Below are positions 1 to 9,081 of a stretch of DNA of 49,358 nucleotides, piece by piece. This DNA is from Pimelobacter simplex (GTDB lineage Bacteria > Actinomycetota > Actinomycetes > Propionibacteriales > Nocardioidaceae): assembly GCA_016803235.1 (NCBI GenBank), contig JADCLI010000044.1, positions 1 to 49,358 on the forward strand. The letters run 5' to 3'. The number at the start of each line of letters is the position of its first letter. Position 1 is the stretch's first letter. A model generated the notes under the pieces. The model saw nothing but the letters and a program-made list of their open reading frames with translations. It made no database searches and was not told the DNA's origin. The translations under genes were made by a program, and so were the position numbers.

Positions 1-96
1 CCACCCGGCCGGTCGAGAGGGCGAGCGCCACGATGCGCCCGCCCGCGGTCCCGGTGCGGCCCACCGTGGCGCTCGCCCTCTCGACCGGCCGGGTGG
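1..96. repeat. Perfect 32-bp inverted repeat at the window edge (likely assembly fold-back)
   Basis: Bases 1-32 are the exact reverse complement of 65-96 (32 of 32), with a 32-base spacer at 33-64. Homology starts at base 1 and stops abruptly at base 33. The right arm lies inside the FHA coding sequence and reads as normal protein, while the left arm mirrors it. This pattern is typical of a chimeric fold-back read end at a contig terminus rather than a biological palindrome. Sequence before base 33 should not be used to extend the first gene. Confidence 0.85.
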
Positions 97-404
97 TCCC
101 CGTGCGCCGCCGGGTGCTCATCGGCCGCAGCCCCCGCATCCAGCAGGTCGGCGGCAGCCAGAACCTGCCCGCGCTGGTCACCGTCGACGATCCGTACGTG
201 TCCAGCACCCACCTCGAGGTTTCCGCCGAGGCCAGCCGGGTGACCGTGACCGACATGTCCACCAACGGCACCCTGCTCGCCCGCCAGGGCCGGGTCCCGG
301 TCCCGCTCGACCGCGGAGTCGCGACCGAGGTCGCGCTCGGCGACGTGCTGACCCTGTCCAAGGGCCTGACCGCCACCGTCGTCCCCGCACCGGACGAGGT
401 CTGA
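33..404 (+). CDS. FHA domain protein (5'-truncated)
   Basis: Encodes a forkhead-associated domain, a phosphothreonine-binding module. The FHA signatures are visible in order: IGRSP near residue 31, SSTHLEV near residue 57 and STNGTLL near residue 76. The reading frame stays open to the window edge, but the first 32 bases are probably an assembly fold-back. The ATG at 33 is therefore only the first methionine in reliable sequence, not a proven start. Related actinobacterial proteins have a longer N-terminal region, so the real gene probably begins outside the window. It lies 7 bases before a Ser/Thr kinase gene, which suggests that it reads the phosphorylation state set by that kinase. The domain call is firm; the role is inferred. 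Confidence 0.85.
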   Translation: MRPPAVPVRPTVALALSTGRVVPVRRRVLIGRSPRIQQVGGSQNLPALVTVDDPYVSSTHLEVSAEASRVTVTDMSTNGTLLARQGRVPVPLDRGVATEVALGDVLTLSKGLTATVVPAPDEV

Positions 405-411
405 GCCGGTC

Positions 412-1938
412 ATGCAGCAGCCACCGCACATCCCGGGCTTCACCTTCGTCGACCTCGTCGGCGAGGGCGGGTTCGCCGACGTCTTCCGCTACCAGCAGGA
501 ACTGCCGACCCGTCAGGTCGCGATCAAGGTGCTGCGCAGCGGCAACGACGCCGCGTCGATCGAGCTGTTCCGGGCCGAGGCCAACGTGATGGCCCAGCTG
601 TCCAACCACCCCTCGATCGTGCCGATCTACCAGGCCGGGGTGAGCTCCGACGGCCGGGCCTTCCTGGTGATGGAGTACTGCCCGCCGCCCCACGTGGCGC
701 AGCGCTACCGCACCCAGCCGCTCGCCGTGGGCGAGGTGCTCGACATCGGCGTCAAGATCGCCAGTGCGGTCGAGACCGCCCACCGGGCGGGGATCCTGCA
801 CCGCGACATCAAGCCGCACAACATCCTCACCTCCTCCTTCGGCGTGCCGCTGCTGACCGACTTCGGCATCGCCTCGGTGGTGGGGGAGACCGGGGCAGGC
901 GCCCAGGGCCTGTCGATCCCGTGGTCGCCGCCGGAGTCGCTGAGCGCCGACAGCCACGACGTCCGCAGCGACGTCTACTCGCTGGCCGCGACCCTCTACT
1001 CGCTGCTCATCGGGCACCCTCCCTTCGAGCGCCGGGACGCGCCCAACGACAACGCCTCCTTGATGACCCGGATCGAGCGCGGCCAGCTCACTCCGTTGCG
1101 CCGCCCCGACGTGCCGGCGTCGCTGGTCGACGTGCTGCGCCGGGCGATGTCGGTCGACATCGCGCGTCGCCCGGTGTCGGCCATGGTGCTGGGCCGCCAG
1201 CTCCAGGACGTCCAGATCGAGCTGAGGCAGTCGCCGACCCGGCTCGAGGTGATGGACGCCTCGCCGTCGGCGCTGGTCCAGGAGCAGCCCAACGACGTGC
1301 GCACCCTGGTCCGTCCGGTGTCGGTGATCATCCCCGCAGCGGTGCACGAGCGGCCCGGACCGTTCCAGCCCGCGCTCGACGAGCGCACCCGCAACCCGGG
1401 TCATTCGGGTCACTCGGGTCACTCCGGTCACTCCGGTCACTCCGGTCGCCGCGGCGCCACGGGCGGCGGCTCCGCCGAGCGCCCGGCCCCGGAGCGCTCC
1501 GAGGAGCGCCGGCTCGGCGTACCCGCCCGCATCGGCATCGGCGTGGTCGCGGCCGCCGTGCTCGGCGCGATCGGCTTCGCGCTGGTCGCGGGCAGCGCCG
1601 ACGACCCGGGCGGCAAGGGCGGGACCCTGCGGGGCGAGGACCCGCCCGACCCGGTCGAGCTGCTCGACCGGCCCCCGGCGCCGGTCGTGACCAAGAGCGG
1701 CGGAGGCGCCCGGTGGACGTTCTCCTGGGTCCAGGAGTCCCCCCAGCCGGGTGACATGTTCAAGGTGCTGCTCTCCGGCGACGGCGTGCAGCCGGGGCCG
1801 CCGGAGTACGTCGAGTCCACCCGCAAGACGCTCACCGTCGCGCGCGGCGCGACGGTCTGTGTCGAGGTGGCGCTGCTGCGGGACGGCGGCGAGACGTCGG
1901 CTCTCTCCCAGCGGAAGTGCGTGACGGGCGAAGGATGA
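412..1938 (+). CDS. Transmembrane serine/threonine protein kinase with extracellular FN3-like domain
   Basis: Eukaryotic-type (Hanks) kinase of 508 residues. Visible: the Gly-rich loop GEGGFADV near residue 17, the ATP Lys in VAIKVL near 40, the catalytic loop HRDIKPHN near 129 and the DFG motif near 150. A low-complexity juxtamembrane linker with five Gly-His-Ser triplets follows (about 330-345), then one membrane helix (about 370-392). The roughly 115-residue outer part ends in a beta-rich segment with two Cys that resembles an FN3 fold (WTFSWV, CVEVALL, SQRKC). It probably senses something outside the cell and phosphorylates cytoplasmic partners, the preceding FHA protein being an obvious reader. 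The stop overlaps the next gene's start (ATGA). Kinase function is firm; the ligand is unknown. Confidence 0.93.
   Translation: MQQPPHIPGFTFVDLVGEGGFADVFRYQQELPTRQVAIKVLRSGNDAASIELFRAEANVMAQLSNHPSIVPIYQAGVSSDGRAFLVMEYCPPPHVAQRYRTQPLAVGEVLDIGVKIASAVETAHRAGILHRDIKPHNILTSSFGVPLLTDFGIASVVGETGAGAQGLSIPWSPPESLSADSHDVRSDVYSLAATLYSLLIGHPPFERRDAPNDNASLMTRIERGQLTPLRRPDVPASLVDVLRRAMSVDIARRPVSAMVLGRQLQDVQIELRQSPTRLEVMDASPSALVQEQPNDVRTLVRPVSVIIPAAVHERPGPFQPALDERTRNPGHSGHSGHSGHSGHSGRRGATGGGSAERPAPERSEERRLGVPARIGIGVVAAAVLGAIGFALVAGSADDPGGKGGTLRGEDPPDPVELLDRPPAPVVTKSGGGARWTFSWVQESPQPGDMFKVLLSGDGVQPGPPEYVESTRKTLTVARGATVCVEVALLRDGGETSALSQRKCVTGEG
1399..1443 (+). repeat. Five tandem 9-bp repeats encoding Gly-His-Ser
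   Basis: Five consecutive copies of GGTCAYTCS lie inside the kinase juxtamembrane linker and encode GHS five times. Copies differ only at third positions. The array is in frame, so copy-number slippage would change linker length without a frameshift. It is a coding microsatellite, not a CRISPR or regulatory array. Confidence 0.9.
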
Positions 1939-4900
1939 CGATGACCAGGATCCGCAGGTGGCGACGTACGGCGTCCGCGACCGTCCTCGCGCTGGTGGTG
2001 GGCACGCTCGTCGTGCTCGCCTTCGAGCACGACGGCAAGCCGTTCACCGAGGTCGAGCTCAACGACGGGGGAGTGTGGGTCACCAACCGCAACCTCGGCC
2101 TCGTCGCTCGCCTCAACCCGCAGATCAAGGAGCTCGACCTCGGCGTCGACGCCGGCACGGCCGACTTCGACATCTTCCAGCGGGCCACCAGCGTCTACGT
2201 CGACGACGCCTCCACCGAGCGCACCGTCAAGCAGGTCGACGTGGTGCGTGCCAACGTCCTCGACCCGACGGCGCTGCCGACCGGAGCGGTGGTGGCCAAC
2301 GGCGGAGCCACGTTCGCCGTCGTCGACCCGGCCAGCGGCAACGCCTGGGTCCGCTCGGCCGAGCGGTTCCGGGGATTCGCCGCCAAGGAGACCCCACCCG
2401 ACGTCGAGGACGTCCTCACCGCCGCGGTCGGCACCGACGGCCGCGCCTGGGTGCTGGGGCGTGACGGCACGGCCACCTCGTTCTCGCTCGACGGCACCGG
2501 CAACGCCGTGGCCGGCGACACGGTCGACCTCGGCAAGGGCGTCGGGACGGACCCGGCGATGGTCTCGCTCACCGTCGTGGGCCAGACGCCCGTCCTGTTC
2601 AACCGCTCCTCCCTCGAGCTCACCCGTCCGGACGCCGAGCCGGTCGTCGTCGAGACGGCCGATCCCTCGGAGGTCGAGCTCCAGCAGCCCTCGGGCGAGA
2701 GCGACGACGTCTACGTCGCCACGCGGGAGGGCCTGCTGGTCACGCCGGTCGGCGGCGGCGACCTCGACGAGGTCAGCCGCGGCCGGGTCTCCGGCCGGCC
2801 GGCCGCGCCGGTGCAGATGACCGACACCGGCTGCGTGTACGCCGCCTGGTCCGACCCCGGCTCGCTCCACAACTACCTGCGCGACTGCCCCGGTGACGAG
2901 CACGACGACGACACGCCGATCCCCGGGATGCAGCCCGGCGCGTTCCTGCAGTTCCGGGTCAACCGCGACGTCGTCGTCCTCAACGACTCGGTCACGGGCG
3001 ACGCCTGGCTCGTCCAGGACCCCGGCAAGGCCAAGATCGACAACTGGCCCGCAGTCGACCCGCAGAACGAGAACAAGTCCAAGCTCAAGGAGATCTCCGA
3101 GGAGGTCCCCGAGCAGGAGAACCGGCCGCCGGACCCCGAGGACGACCAGCTCGGCGCGCGTCGTGGCCGGACGACGGTGCTGCCGGTGGTGGCGCTCAAC
3201 GACCACGACCCCGACGGCGACATCATCAGCATCGCCAAGACCACCCACGTCGGCGGCCCGGAGCTCGAGGTCAAGATCATCGGTGGCGGCACCCAGCTCC
3301 AGGTCACCGTGCCGCCCGACGCCACCGGCACCTCGACCTTCCGCTACTACGTCACCGACGGCCGGGTCAACGAGCAGGTCTACGCGACGGTCACCCTCAC
3401 CATCCAGGGGAACGAGCAGAACTCCAAGCCGGAGCTGATGCCGAAGCGGGCGCCGAAGCTGACGGTCGCCAAGGGCGCGAGCTCCAGCTACTACCTGCTC
3501 GCCGACTTCTACGACAAGGACGGCGACGACCTCTCCCTGACCCTCGCCGAGGCGCGGGGCGGGGAGGTCGAGTACCGCCCCGACGGCACCATCACGTTCT
3601 CCGACAACGGCACGGGTGCGAAGGTCACCGAGATCGACTACACCGTCGAGGACGGCACGGCGGTCTTCAGCGGCAAGCTGCCGGTCGAGATCCTGGGCGA
3701 CACCGCGCCGCCGGAGCTGGTCCCCGACCTCGCCTCGGGCGTCGCCGACACCGCCGTCGTGGTGCAGCCGCTGTCCAACGACCGCAACCCCGAGGGCACG
3801 GACCTCACCCTCAAGAGCGTCAAGGTGCTCGGCGACGACGCGGGCACCGAGATCTCCAAGGACCTCGAGTCCGGCACCTTCACCTTCACCTCGCGCAAGG
3901 CGCGCAGCTACTACCTGGCCTACACCGCCTACAACTCCTCGGCCACCCGGTCCTCGGTCATCCGGCTCGACATCGAGTCGCCGCCGAAGGACAACCGGCC
4001 GCCGATCGCGGTGCGCGACAAGGCCGCGATCACGCCGGGCGGGAGCGCCCAGGTCGACCTCCTGCTCAACGACCTCGATCCCGACAGCGACGTGCTCGTC
4101 GTCAAGCGGGTCGGCCCGCCCTCGGTCCCGGGCGTCAAGGTCTCGGTGGTCGACAAGCGACTGGCCGTGGTCAGCTCGTCGGCCGACCTCTCCGGCCAGC
4201 CGGCGACGGTCGACTACTGGGTGTCCGACGGGCGCAGCACGGTCGTCGGCCAGCTGGTGATCGCCCAGCGGCAGTCGACGAAGGAGAACCGCCACCCGAT
4301 CGCCAACAAGGACCAGGTCACGGTCCGGGCCGGCGCGGTCACGACGGTGCCCGTGCTCGCCAACGACTCGGACCCCGACGGGGGCAAGCCGCGGCTGTTC
4401 CAGTCCGACCTGCGCAACGACCAGGACCTCGAGGTGTGGGCGTCCGGCGACGCGCTGCGGCTGCGCGCCCCCGACGAGCCGGGCAACTACTCGGTGATCT
4501 ACGGCGTCCGTGACGCCGAGGGCCTCAAGGCGACCGCGGAGGTCGCGATCTTCGTGATCCCCGACTCGGCCAAGAACAACCAGCCGCCGCTGCCCCAGCC
4601 GATCACCGACCGGGTGATCGCCGGTCGGCCGAAGGTGATCAGCGTCGACCTCGGGGGTGCCGACCCCGACGGCGACTCGGTGGCCTTCCGCAGCATCCTC
4701 ACCGCGCCCTCCCTCGGCCGCGTCGTCGACACCGGGGTCGACTGGATCCGCTACGAGGCGTTCGAGGACAAGCTCGGCACCGACTTCTTCCAGGTCCTGG
4801 TCCAGGACAAGTACGGCGCGACCGGCGTCGCGGAGGTGCGCGTCGGCGTCGTCGCCGAGGAGACCGAGAACCAGCCGCCGGTCGCGCTCGACGACAGCGT

Positions 4901-7900
4901 GCTGGTCCAGCCGAACCGGACGATCTCCTACAACGTGCTCTCCAACGACGTCGACCCCGACGACGACCCGCTGCGGATCGAGTCGCTCAACAGCGCGCTC
5001 GAGCCCCAGCCCGAGCACGAGAACGGATTCGTCGAGCTCGAGGTCGGTGACGCCCCCGAGAACGGCTCCGCGGCCACCAACATCGGCTACGCCATCGAGG
5101 ACGCCGCCGGGGCCAGGGCCGACGCGGTGCTCAAGGTGACCGCGAGTCGCGACGCGCCTTTCTACGCGCCGATCGCCCGCGACGACGTGGCGGAGCTGGG
5201 CGACATCATCGGTCGCGACCCCGGCGAGACCATCGAGGTGCCGGTGCTCGACAACGACCTCGACTTCGACGGCGCCAAGGTCGACCTTCGGGTCACCGGG
5301 TGCGACGCGGGCAGCAAGACCGAGTGCGAGGTCGGCGCCGACGAGGCGAGCGTGCGGATCGAGCTGGCGGCCCAGGACCAGGTGGTGCTCTACCAGCTGG
5401 ACGACGCCGACGAGGAGTCCTCCGGGACCTTCGGCGTCATCTACGTGACCGGCACCGACAACGTGCCGCCCCAGCTGACGACCGACAAGGACCTGGTGCC
5501 GGTGGAGGCCGTCGCCGGCGAGCCGGTCGTCTTCGACCTCAAGGACGTCGTCGTCACCCGGGCCGGCCGCGAGCCGCTGATCGTGCCCGACGCCGTCCCG
5601 TCGGCGGTCAACGGCCAGGTCGACGGCTCCGACGCGTCGCCGACCTCGCTGGTGTTCACCCCCGCTCGCAACTACGTGGGTCCGGCATCGGTCACCATCA
5701 AGGTGTCCGACGGGCGCACGGCGGCCGAGGACGCCGCGCTCAGCTCGCTGCTGACGATCCCCATCGACGTCAAGCCGTCGGGCAACGTGCCGCCCCGGAT
5801 GCGCGACGCCTCGATCGACGTCACCATCGACGGCGATGCCGGCGAGGTCGACCTGGCCGGGCTGACCCGGGATGCCAACGAGGGCGACCTCGAGACGATG
5901 TCCTGGTCGGTCGACTCGGCGGACGGTGGCCTCTCGGCCGACGTCGGGTCCGACAGCAGCATCCTGAGCATCAAGGCGGGCGGTGGCGCCAACGACGGCG
6001 ACACGCTGCAGGTCAAGGTCCGCGCCGACGACGGCCACGGAGGCCAGGACGAGGCGGTCGTGACCGTCGGGGTGGTCGGCAGCGACCGACCCCCGCTGCA
6101 GATCCCCGCGATCAACCTGACGGCGACGCGTGACGAGGAGGTCGTCGTCGACATCGCCGACTATGCCGTGAACCCCTACCCCGGAGAGCCGCTCGAGGTG
6201 CGCGCGACGCGGCGCGAGGGCAGCGGGGGACGGCTCGAGGGCATCGAGACGGACGGCTCCACGATCCGGTTCACGCCGACGACGACCGGCACGTCGATCC
6301 TCCGGGCGACGGTCGCCGACGCCTCCGGGGACCGCGAGCGCGACGCCACGGCACGGATCACGGTGACCGTGGTCGCCGTACCGGACGCGCCCGACCGGCC
6401 CTTCCTGTCCTCGGTCGAGGCGTCCTCCGCGGTCCTGACCTGGCAGGAGCCGGCGACCAACGGTGCCCCGATCGACCAGTACGAGGTCGAGGGCGACAAC
6501 GGCTTCAAGCAGACCTGCACCGACACGACCTGCCGGCTGGTCGACCTGACCCCCGGCAAGGCCTACACCTTCCGGGTCCGGGCGCACAACAGCGAGGGCT
6601 GGGGTGAGCAGGGACCCGCGTCGGAGCAGATCATCCCCAACAAGGCGCCCGAGCTGATGTCGCCGCCGACCATCGTCGTCGAGCCGAGGCCCACCGGAGG
6701 CCGGATGGACCGCCAGCTCACTCTGCGCTGGTCGCCTCCCGCCAACGAGGGCTCGCCCATCACGTCGTACGAGATCAAGGAGGCCGGCAGCGCGACCACC
6801 TGGACAGCGGGGGGCAGTGACCGGTCGAGGGTGATCACCGGCCTGGAGAACGGCACGCCCTACGCCTTCGAGATCCGGGCGGTCAACGACGTCGAGCCGC
6901 GTCGGCAGTTCTCCGGCCCCTCGAAGGCGGTGGCGCCCTTCGGCCTGCCGATGAAGTCCGGTGCCGCGCCGCAGCTCACCGCCAGCGAGGACGGGGTGGT
7001 CAGCCAGGAACCGTGGGTCCGCATCGACTGGAGCAAGTGGTCGGAGTCGCAGAGCAACGGCAACGCGGTCTCGTCCTACGAGATCTCCTGCAACGGCTGC
7101 GCCCGGTCCACGTACACCGTCGACGCCTCCACCTCCTCGAAGACCTTCGACCCCAGCGACGGGATCGAGAAGGGCAAGACGGTCACCTTCACCGTGGCGG
7201 CCACCAACGACGCCGGCACCAGCGACCGGAGCCCGAGTGTGTCGGGCCGTCCGTGGACCAAGGCGGGGCCGGTCCGCAACCTGCGTGAGGTCGCGCCGTC
7301 GCCGTCCGACCGGACCGCCCTGCTCGCCTGGGACCCCCCGGCAGACGACGGGGGCCTGGCCATCCGTCACTACGTCGTGCAGTCCGGTGGCACCACCGTC
7401 ACAGTCGACTCGGCGCCGGGTGGGGGCGGCCGGGCGATCACCTTCGTCGACAACGGCAGCCACGACGTGAAGGTGTGGGCCGTGACCCAGAACGGCAACA
7501 GCCCGGTCGACGGCCAGTCCACGACGGCCTACGGCGTCAGGACCTGGGGCAAGCCGGAGGAGCCCACGAGCACGGGCTCGACCCTGAGTGACTACTACTC
7601 GATCACGCTTCCGATCAAGGCCGGCGGCGAGAACGGCATGCCCGTCACCGGCGTCGAGATCAGCGTCGACGGCGGAGCGTGGACGCTCCTCCAGGCCGGG
7701 ACCTACCGGGCGAACGTCGACCAGGGCGGCACGCAGCACGTCGTCAAGGCTCGCACCGTGTCCTCGGCCGAGGGTGACCGCAAGTACAGCGCCGAGGTGA
7801 CCTTCGACGCCCGGTCCAAGGCCAAGGAGCTGAGCGTCGACTTCGCATGCAGGAGCTCCGGGACGTGCGGGATCTCCCTCCATGCCGCAGGGTTCCTCAG

Positions 7901-8084
7901 GCAGAGCAACCCGACGCAGGCCACCGTCACGGGGGCCACGCTCGTGAACAAGGATCCGGCCACCTGCAAGCTCGACACCCCGGTGAACGGCACTTACAAC
8001 GGCGACACCTACGGCAACTGCTTCTACGACAAGGCCGGCAACGTCACGATCACGATCGCCGGCGTGACGGACAGGAACTACTAG
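1935..8084 (+). CDS. Giant membrane-anchored Ig-like / fibronectin type III exoprotein
   Basis: Protein of 2049 residues. A short basic N-terminus and one hydrophobic helix (about 13-31) anchor it with the bulk outside. Residues 40-380 form a beta-rich, propeller-like region. About eleven Ig/cadherin-like modules follow at roughly 97-residue spacing from about 394 to 1480; several open with an N-x-PP motif and contain a ND-x-DPD calcium-type signature, as in Big_9/VCBS-like domains. Four or five FN3 modules follow (about 1482-1950; for example VLTWQEP, LRWSPPANEG, LLAWDPP). A Cys-containing tail closes the protein, with no LPXTG sorting signal. ATG 1935 is chosen because it overlaps the kinase stop and follows GAAGG; a GTG at 1917 is possible. 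Function unknown; a fibrous surface or envelope-spanning role is inferred. Confidence 0.88.
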   Translation: MTMTRIRRWRRTASATVLALVVGTLVVLAFEHDGKPFTEVELNDGGVWVTNRNLGLVARLNPQIKELDLGVDAGTADFDIFQRATSVYVDDASTERTVKQVDVVRANVLDPTALPTGAVVANGGATFAVVDPASGNAWVRSAERFRGFAAKETPPDVEDVLTAAVGTDGRAWVLGRDGTATSFSLDGTGNAVAGDTVDLGKGVGTDPAMVSLTVVGQTPVLFNRSSLELTRPDAEPVVVETADPSEVELQQPSGESDDVYVATREGLLVTPVGGGDLDEVSRGRVSGRPAAPVQMTDTGCVYAAWSDPGSLHNYLRDCPGDEHDDDTPIPGMQPGAFLQFRVNRDVVVLNDSVTGDAWLVQDPGKAKIDNWPAVDPQNENKSKLKEISEEVPEQENRPPDPEDDQLGARRGRTTVLPVVALNDHDPDGDIISIAKTTHVGGPELEVKIIGGGTQLQVTVPPDATGTSTFRYYVTDGRVNEQVYATVTLTIQGNEQNSKPELMPKRAPKLTVAKGASSSYYLLADFYDKDGDDLSLTLAEARGGEVEYRPDGTITFSDNGTGAKVTEIDYTVEDGTAVFSGKLPVEILGDTAPPELVPDLASGVADTAVVVQPLSNDRNPEGTDLTLKSVKVLGDDAGTEISKDLESGTFTFTSRKARSYYLAYTAYNSSATRSSVIRLDIESPPKDNRPPIAVRDKAAITPGGSAQVDLLLNDLDPDSDVLVVKRVGPPSVPGVKVSVVDKRLAVVSSSADLSGQPATVDYWVSDGRSTVVGQLVIAQRQSTKENRHPIANKDQVTVRAGAVTTVPVLANDSDPDGGKPRLFQSDLRNDQDLEVWASGDALRLRAPDEPGNYSVIYGVRDAEGLKATAEVAIFVIPDSAKNNQPPLPQPITDRVIAGRPKVISVDLGGADPDGDSVAFRSILTAPSLGRVVDTGVDWIRYEAFEDKLGTDFFQVLVQDKYGATGVAEVRVGVVAEETENQPPVALDDSVLVQPNRTISYNVLSNDVDPDDDPLRIESLNSALEPQPEHENGFVELEVGDAPENGSAATNIGYAIEDAAGARADAVLKVTASRDAPFYAPIARDDVAELGDIIGRDPGETIEVPVLDNDLDFDGAKVDLRVTGCDAGSKTECEVGADEASVRIELAAQDQVVLYQLDDADEESSGTFGVIYVTGTDNVPPQLTTDKDLVPVEAVAGEPVVFDLKDVVVTRAGREPLIVPDAVPSAVNGQVDGSDASPTSLVFTPARNYVGPASVTIKVSDGRTAAEDAALSSLLTIPIDVKPSGNVPPRMRDASIDVTIDGDAGEVDLAGLTRDANEGDLETMSWSVDSADGGLSADVGSDSSILSIKAGGGANDGDTLQVKVRADDGHGGQDEAVVTVGVVGSDRPPLQIPAINLTATRDEEVVVDIADYAVNPYPGEPLEVRATRREGSGGRLEGIETDGSTIRFTPTTTGTSILRATVADASGDRERDATARITVTVVAVPDAPDRPFLSSVEASSAVLTWQEPATNGAPIDQYEVEGDNGFKQTCTDTTCRLVDLTPGKAYTFRVRAHNSEGWGEQGPASEQIIPNKAPELMSPPTIVVEPRPTGGRMDRQLTLRWSPPANEGSPITSYEIKEAGSATTWTAGGSDRSRVITGLENGTPYAFEIRAVNDVEPRRQFSGPSKAVAPFGLPMKSGAAPQLTASEDGVVSQEPWVRIDWSKWSESQSNGNAVSSYEISCNGCARSTYTVDASTSSKTFDPSDGIEKGKTVTFTVAATNDAGTSDRSPSVSGRPWTKAGPVRNLREVAPSPSDRTALLAWDPPADDGGLAIRHYVVQSGGTTVTVDSAPGGGGRAITFVDNGSHDVKVWAVTQNGNSPVDGQSTTAYGVRTWGKPEEPTSTGSTLSDYYSITLPIKAGGENGMPVTGVEISVDGGAWTLLQAGTYRANVDQGGTQHVVKARTVSSAEGDRKYSAEVTFDARSKAKELSVDFACRSSGTCGISLHAAGFLRQSNPTQATVTGATLVNKDPATCKLDTPVNGTYNGDTYGNCFYDKAGNVTITIAGVTDRNY

Positions 8085-8109
8085 TCCGTCGGGACAACGA
8101 AAGGACACC

Positions 8110-9081
8110 ATGTCGCTCACCACCGAGGAGACCGAGTGGTTCTCGCAGACCTTCGCCCAGCTCGTGGCCAACGTCGAGCAGGCGATCGTCGGCAAGACCG
8201 AGGTCGTCCGGCTGGCGTTCGTCGCGCTGCTCGCGGAGGGGCACCTGCTGCTCGAGGACTACCCCGGCACCGGCAAGACCTCGCTCGCGCGCGCCATCGC
8301 GCAGACCATCCAGGGTGACCACCACCGGATCCAGTTCACGCCGGACCTGCTGCCCAGCGACGTCACCGGGGTCACGATCTTCGACCAGCGCTCCCAGCAG
8401 TTCGAGTTCCACCAGGGACCGATCTTCTCCAACGTGGTGCTGGCCGACGAGATCAACCGGGCCTCGCCGAAGACCCAGTCGGCGCTGCTCGAGGTGATGG
8501 AGGAGAACCAGGTGACGGTCGACGGCGTGACCCACCAGGTCGGCCAGCCGTTCATGGTCATCGCCACCCAGAACCCGATCGAGCAGGCCGGCACCTACCG
8601 CCTGCCCGAGGCGCAGCTCGACCGCTTCCTGATCAAGACCTCGCTCGGCTACCCCGACCACGCGAGCACCGTCGAGATCCTCGCCAACGCGCCGAAGGGC
8701 AAGGCGGCGACCGTGCTGCGGCCGATCATCAGTGGCGAGAACGTGCTCCACCTGATCCGGCTCGCCCAGCAGGTCCACGTCGAGCCGACCGTCTACGAGT
8801 ACGTCTCCAGCATCACCGAGGGCACCCGTGAGGCGTCCGAGGTCGTGCTCGGCACCAGCGTGCGCGCCGGACTGGCCCTGGTCCGCGCCGCGCGCGCCCA
8901 GGCGCTGTCCTACGGGCGCAGCTACGTCGTGCCCGACGACGTGAAGTCGCTGGCCGTGCCGGTGCTGGCGCACCGGATGGTCCTCGACCCCGAGGAGGAC
9001 TTCCGCGGTACGACGACCGAGGACGTCGTGCGCCGGGTGCTCGAGCGCGTGAGCGTCCCGCTGGAGCCTGCTCGGGCATGA
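8110..9081 (+). CDS. MoxR-family AAA+ ATPase
   Basis: AAA+ ATPase of 323 residues. Walker A GTGKTS lies at about residues 53-58, Walker B VLADEIN at about 110-116, and a sensor-1 region containing ATQNPIEQAGTY at about 152-163, all in MoxR style. An AAAGGA ribosome-binding site precedes the ATG. MoxR ATPases act as chaperones that activate or assemble partner proteins and usually sit beside DUF58 and transglutaminase-like genes, as here. It starts 25 bases after the giant exoprotein gene and overlaps the DUF58 gene by ATGA. The client is probably encoded in this operon, but that is inferred. Confidence 0.95.
   Translation: MSLTTEETEWFSQTFAQLVANVEQAIVGKTEVVRLAFVALLAEGHLLLEDYPGTGKTSLARAIAQTIQGDHHRIQFTPDLLPSDVTGVTIFDQRSQQFEFHQGPIFSNVVLADEINRASPKTQSALLEVMEENQVTVDGVTHQVGQPFMVIATQNPIEQAGTYRLPEAQLDRFLIKTSLGYPDHASTVEILANAPKGKAATVLRPIISGENVLHLIRLAQQVHVEPTVYEYVSSITEGTREASEVVLGTSVRAGLALVRAARAQALSYGRSYVVPDDVKSLAVPVLAHRMVLDPEEDFRGTTTEDVVRRVLERVSVPLEPARA

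Noticed and set aside
1437..8195. A 2252-residue ORF antisense to the giant exoprotein gene
   Set aside because: Its translation is low-complexity Val/Gly/Arg/Asp text created by the complementary frame of a GC-rich gene. It has no domains, no ribosome-binding site and overlaps well-supported genes on the other strand.
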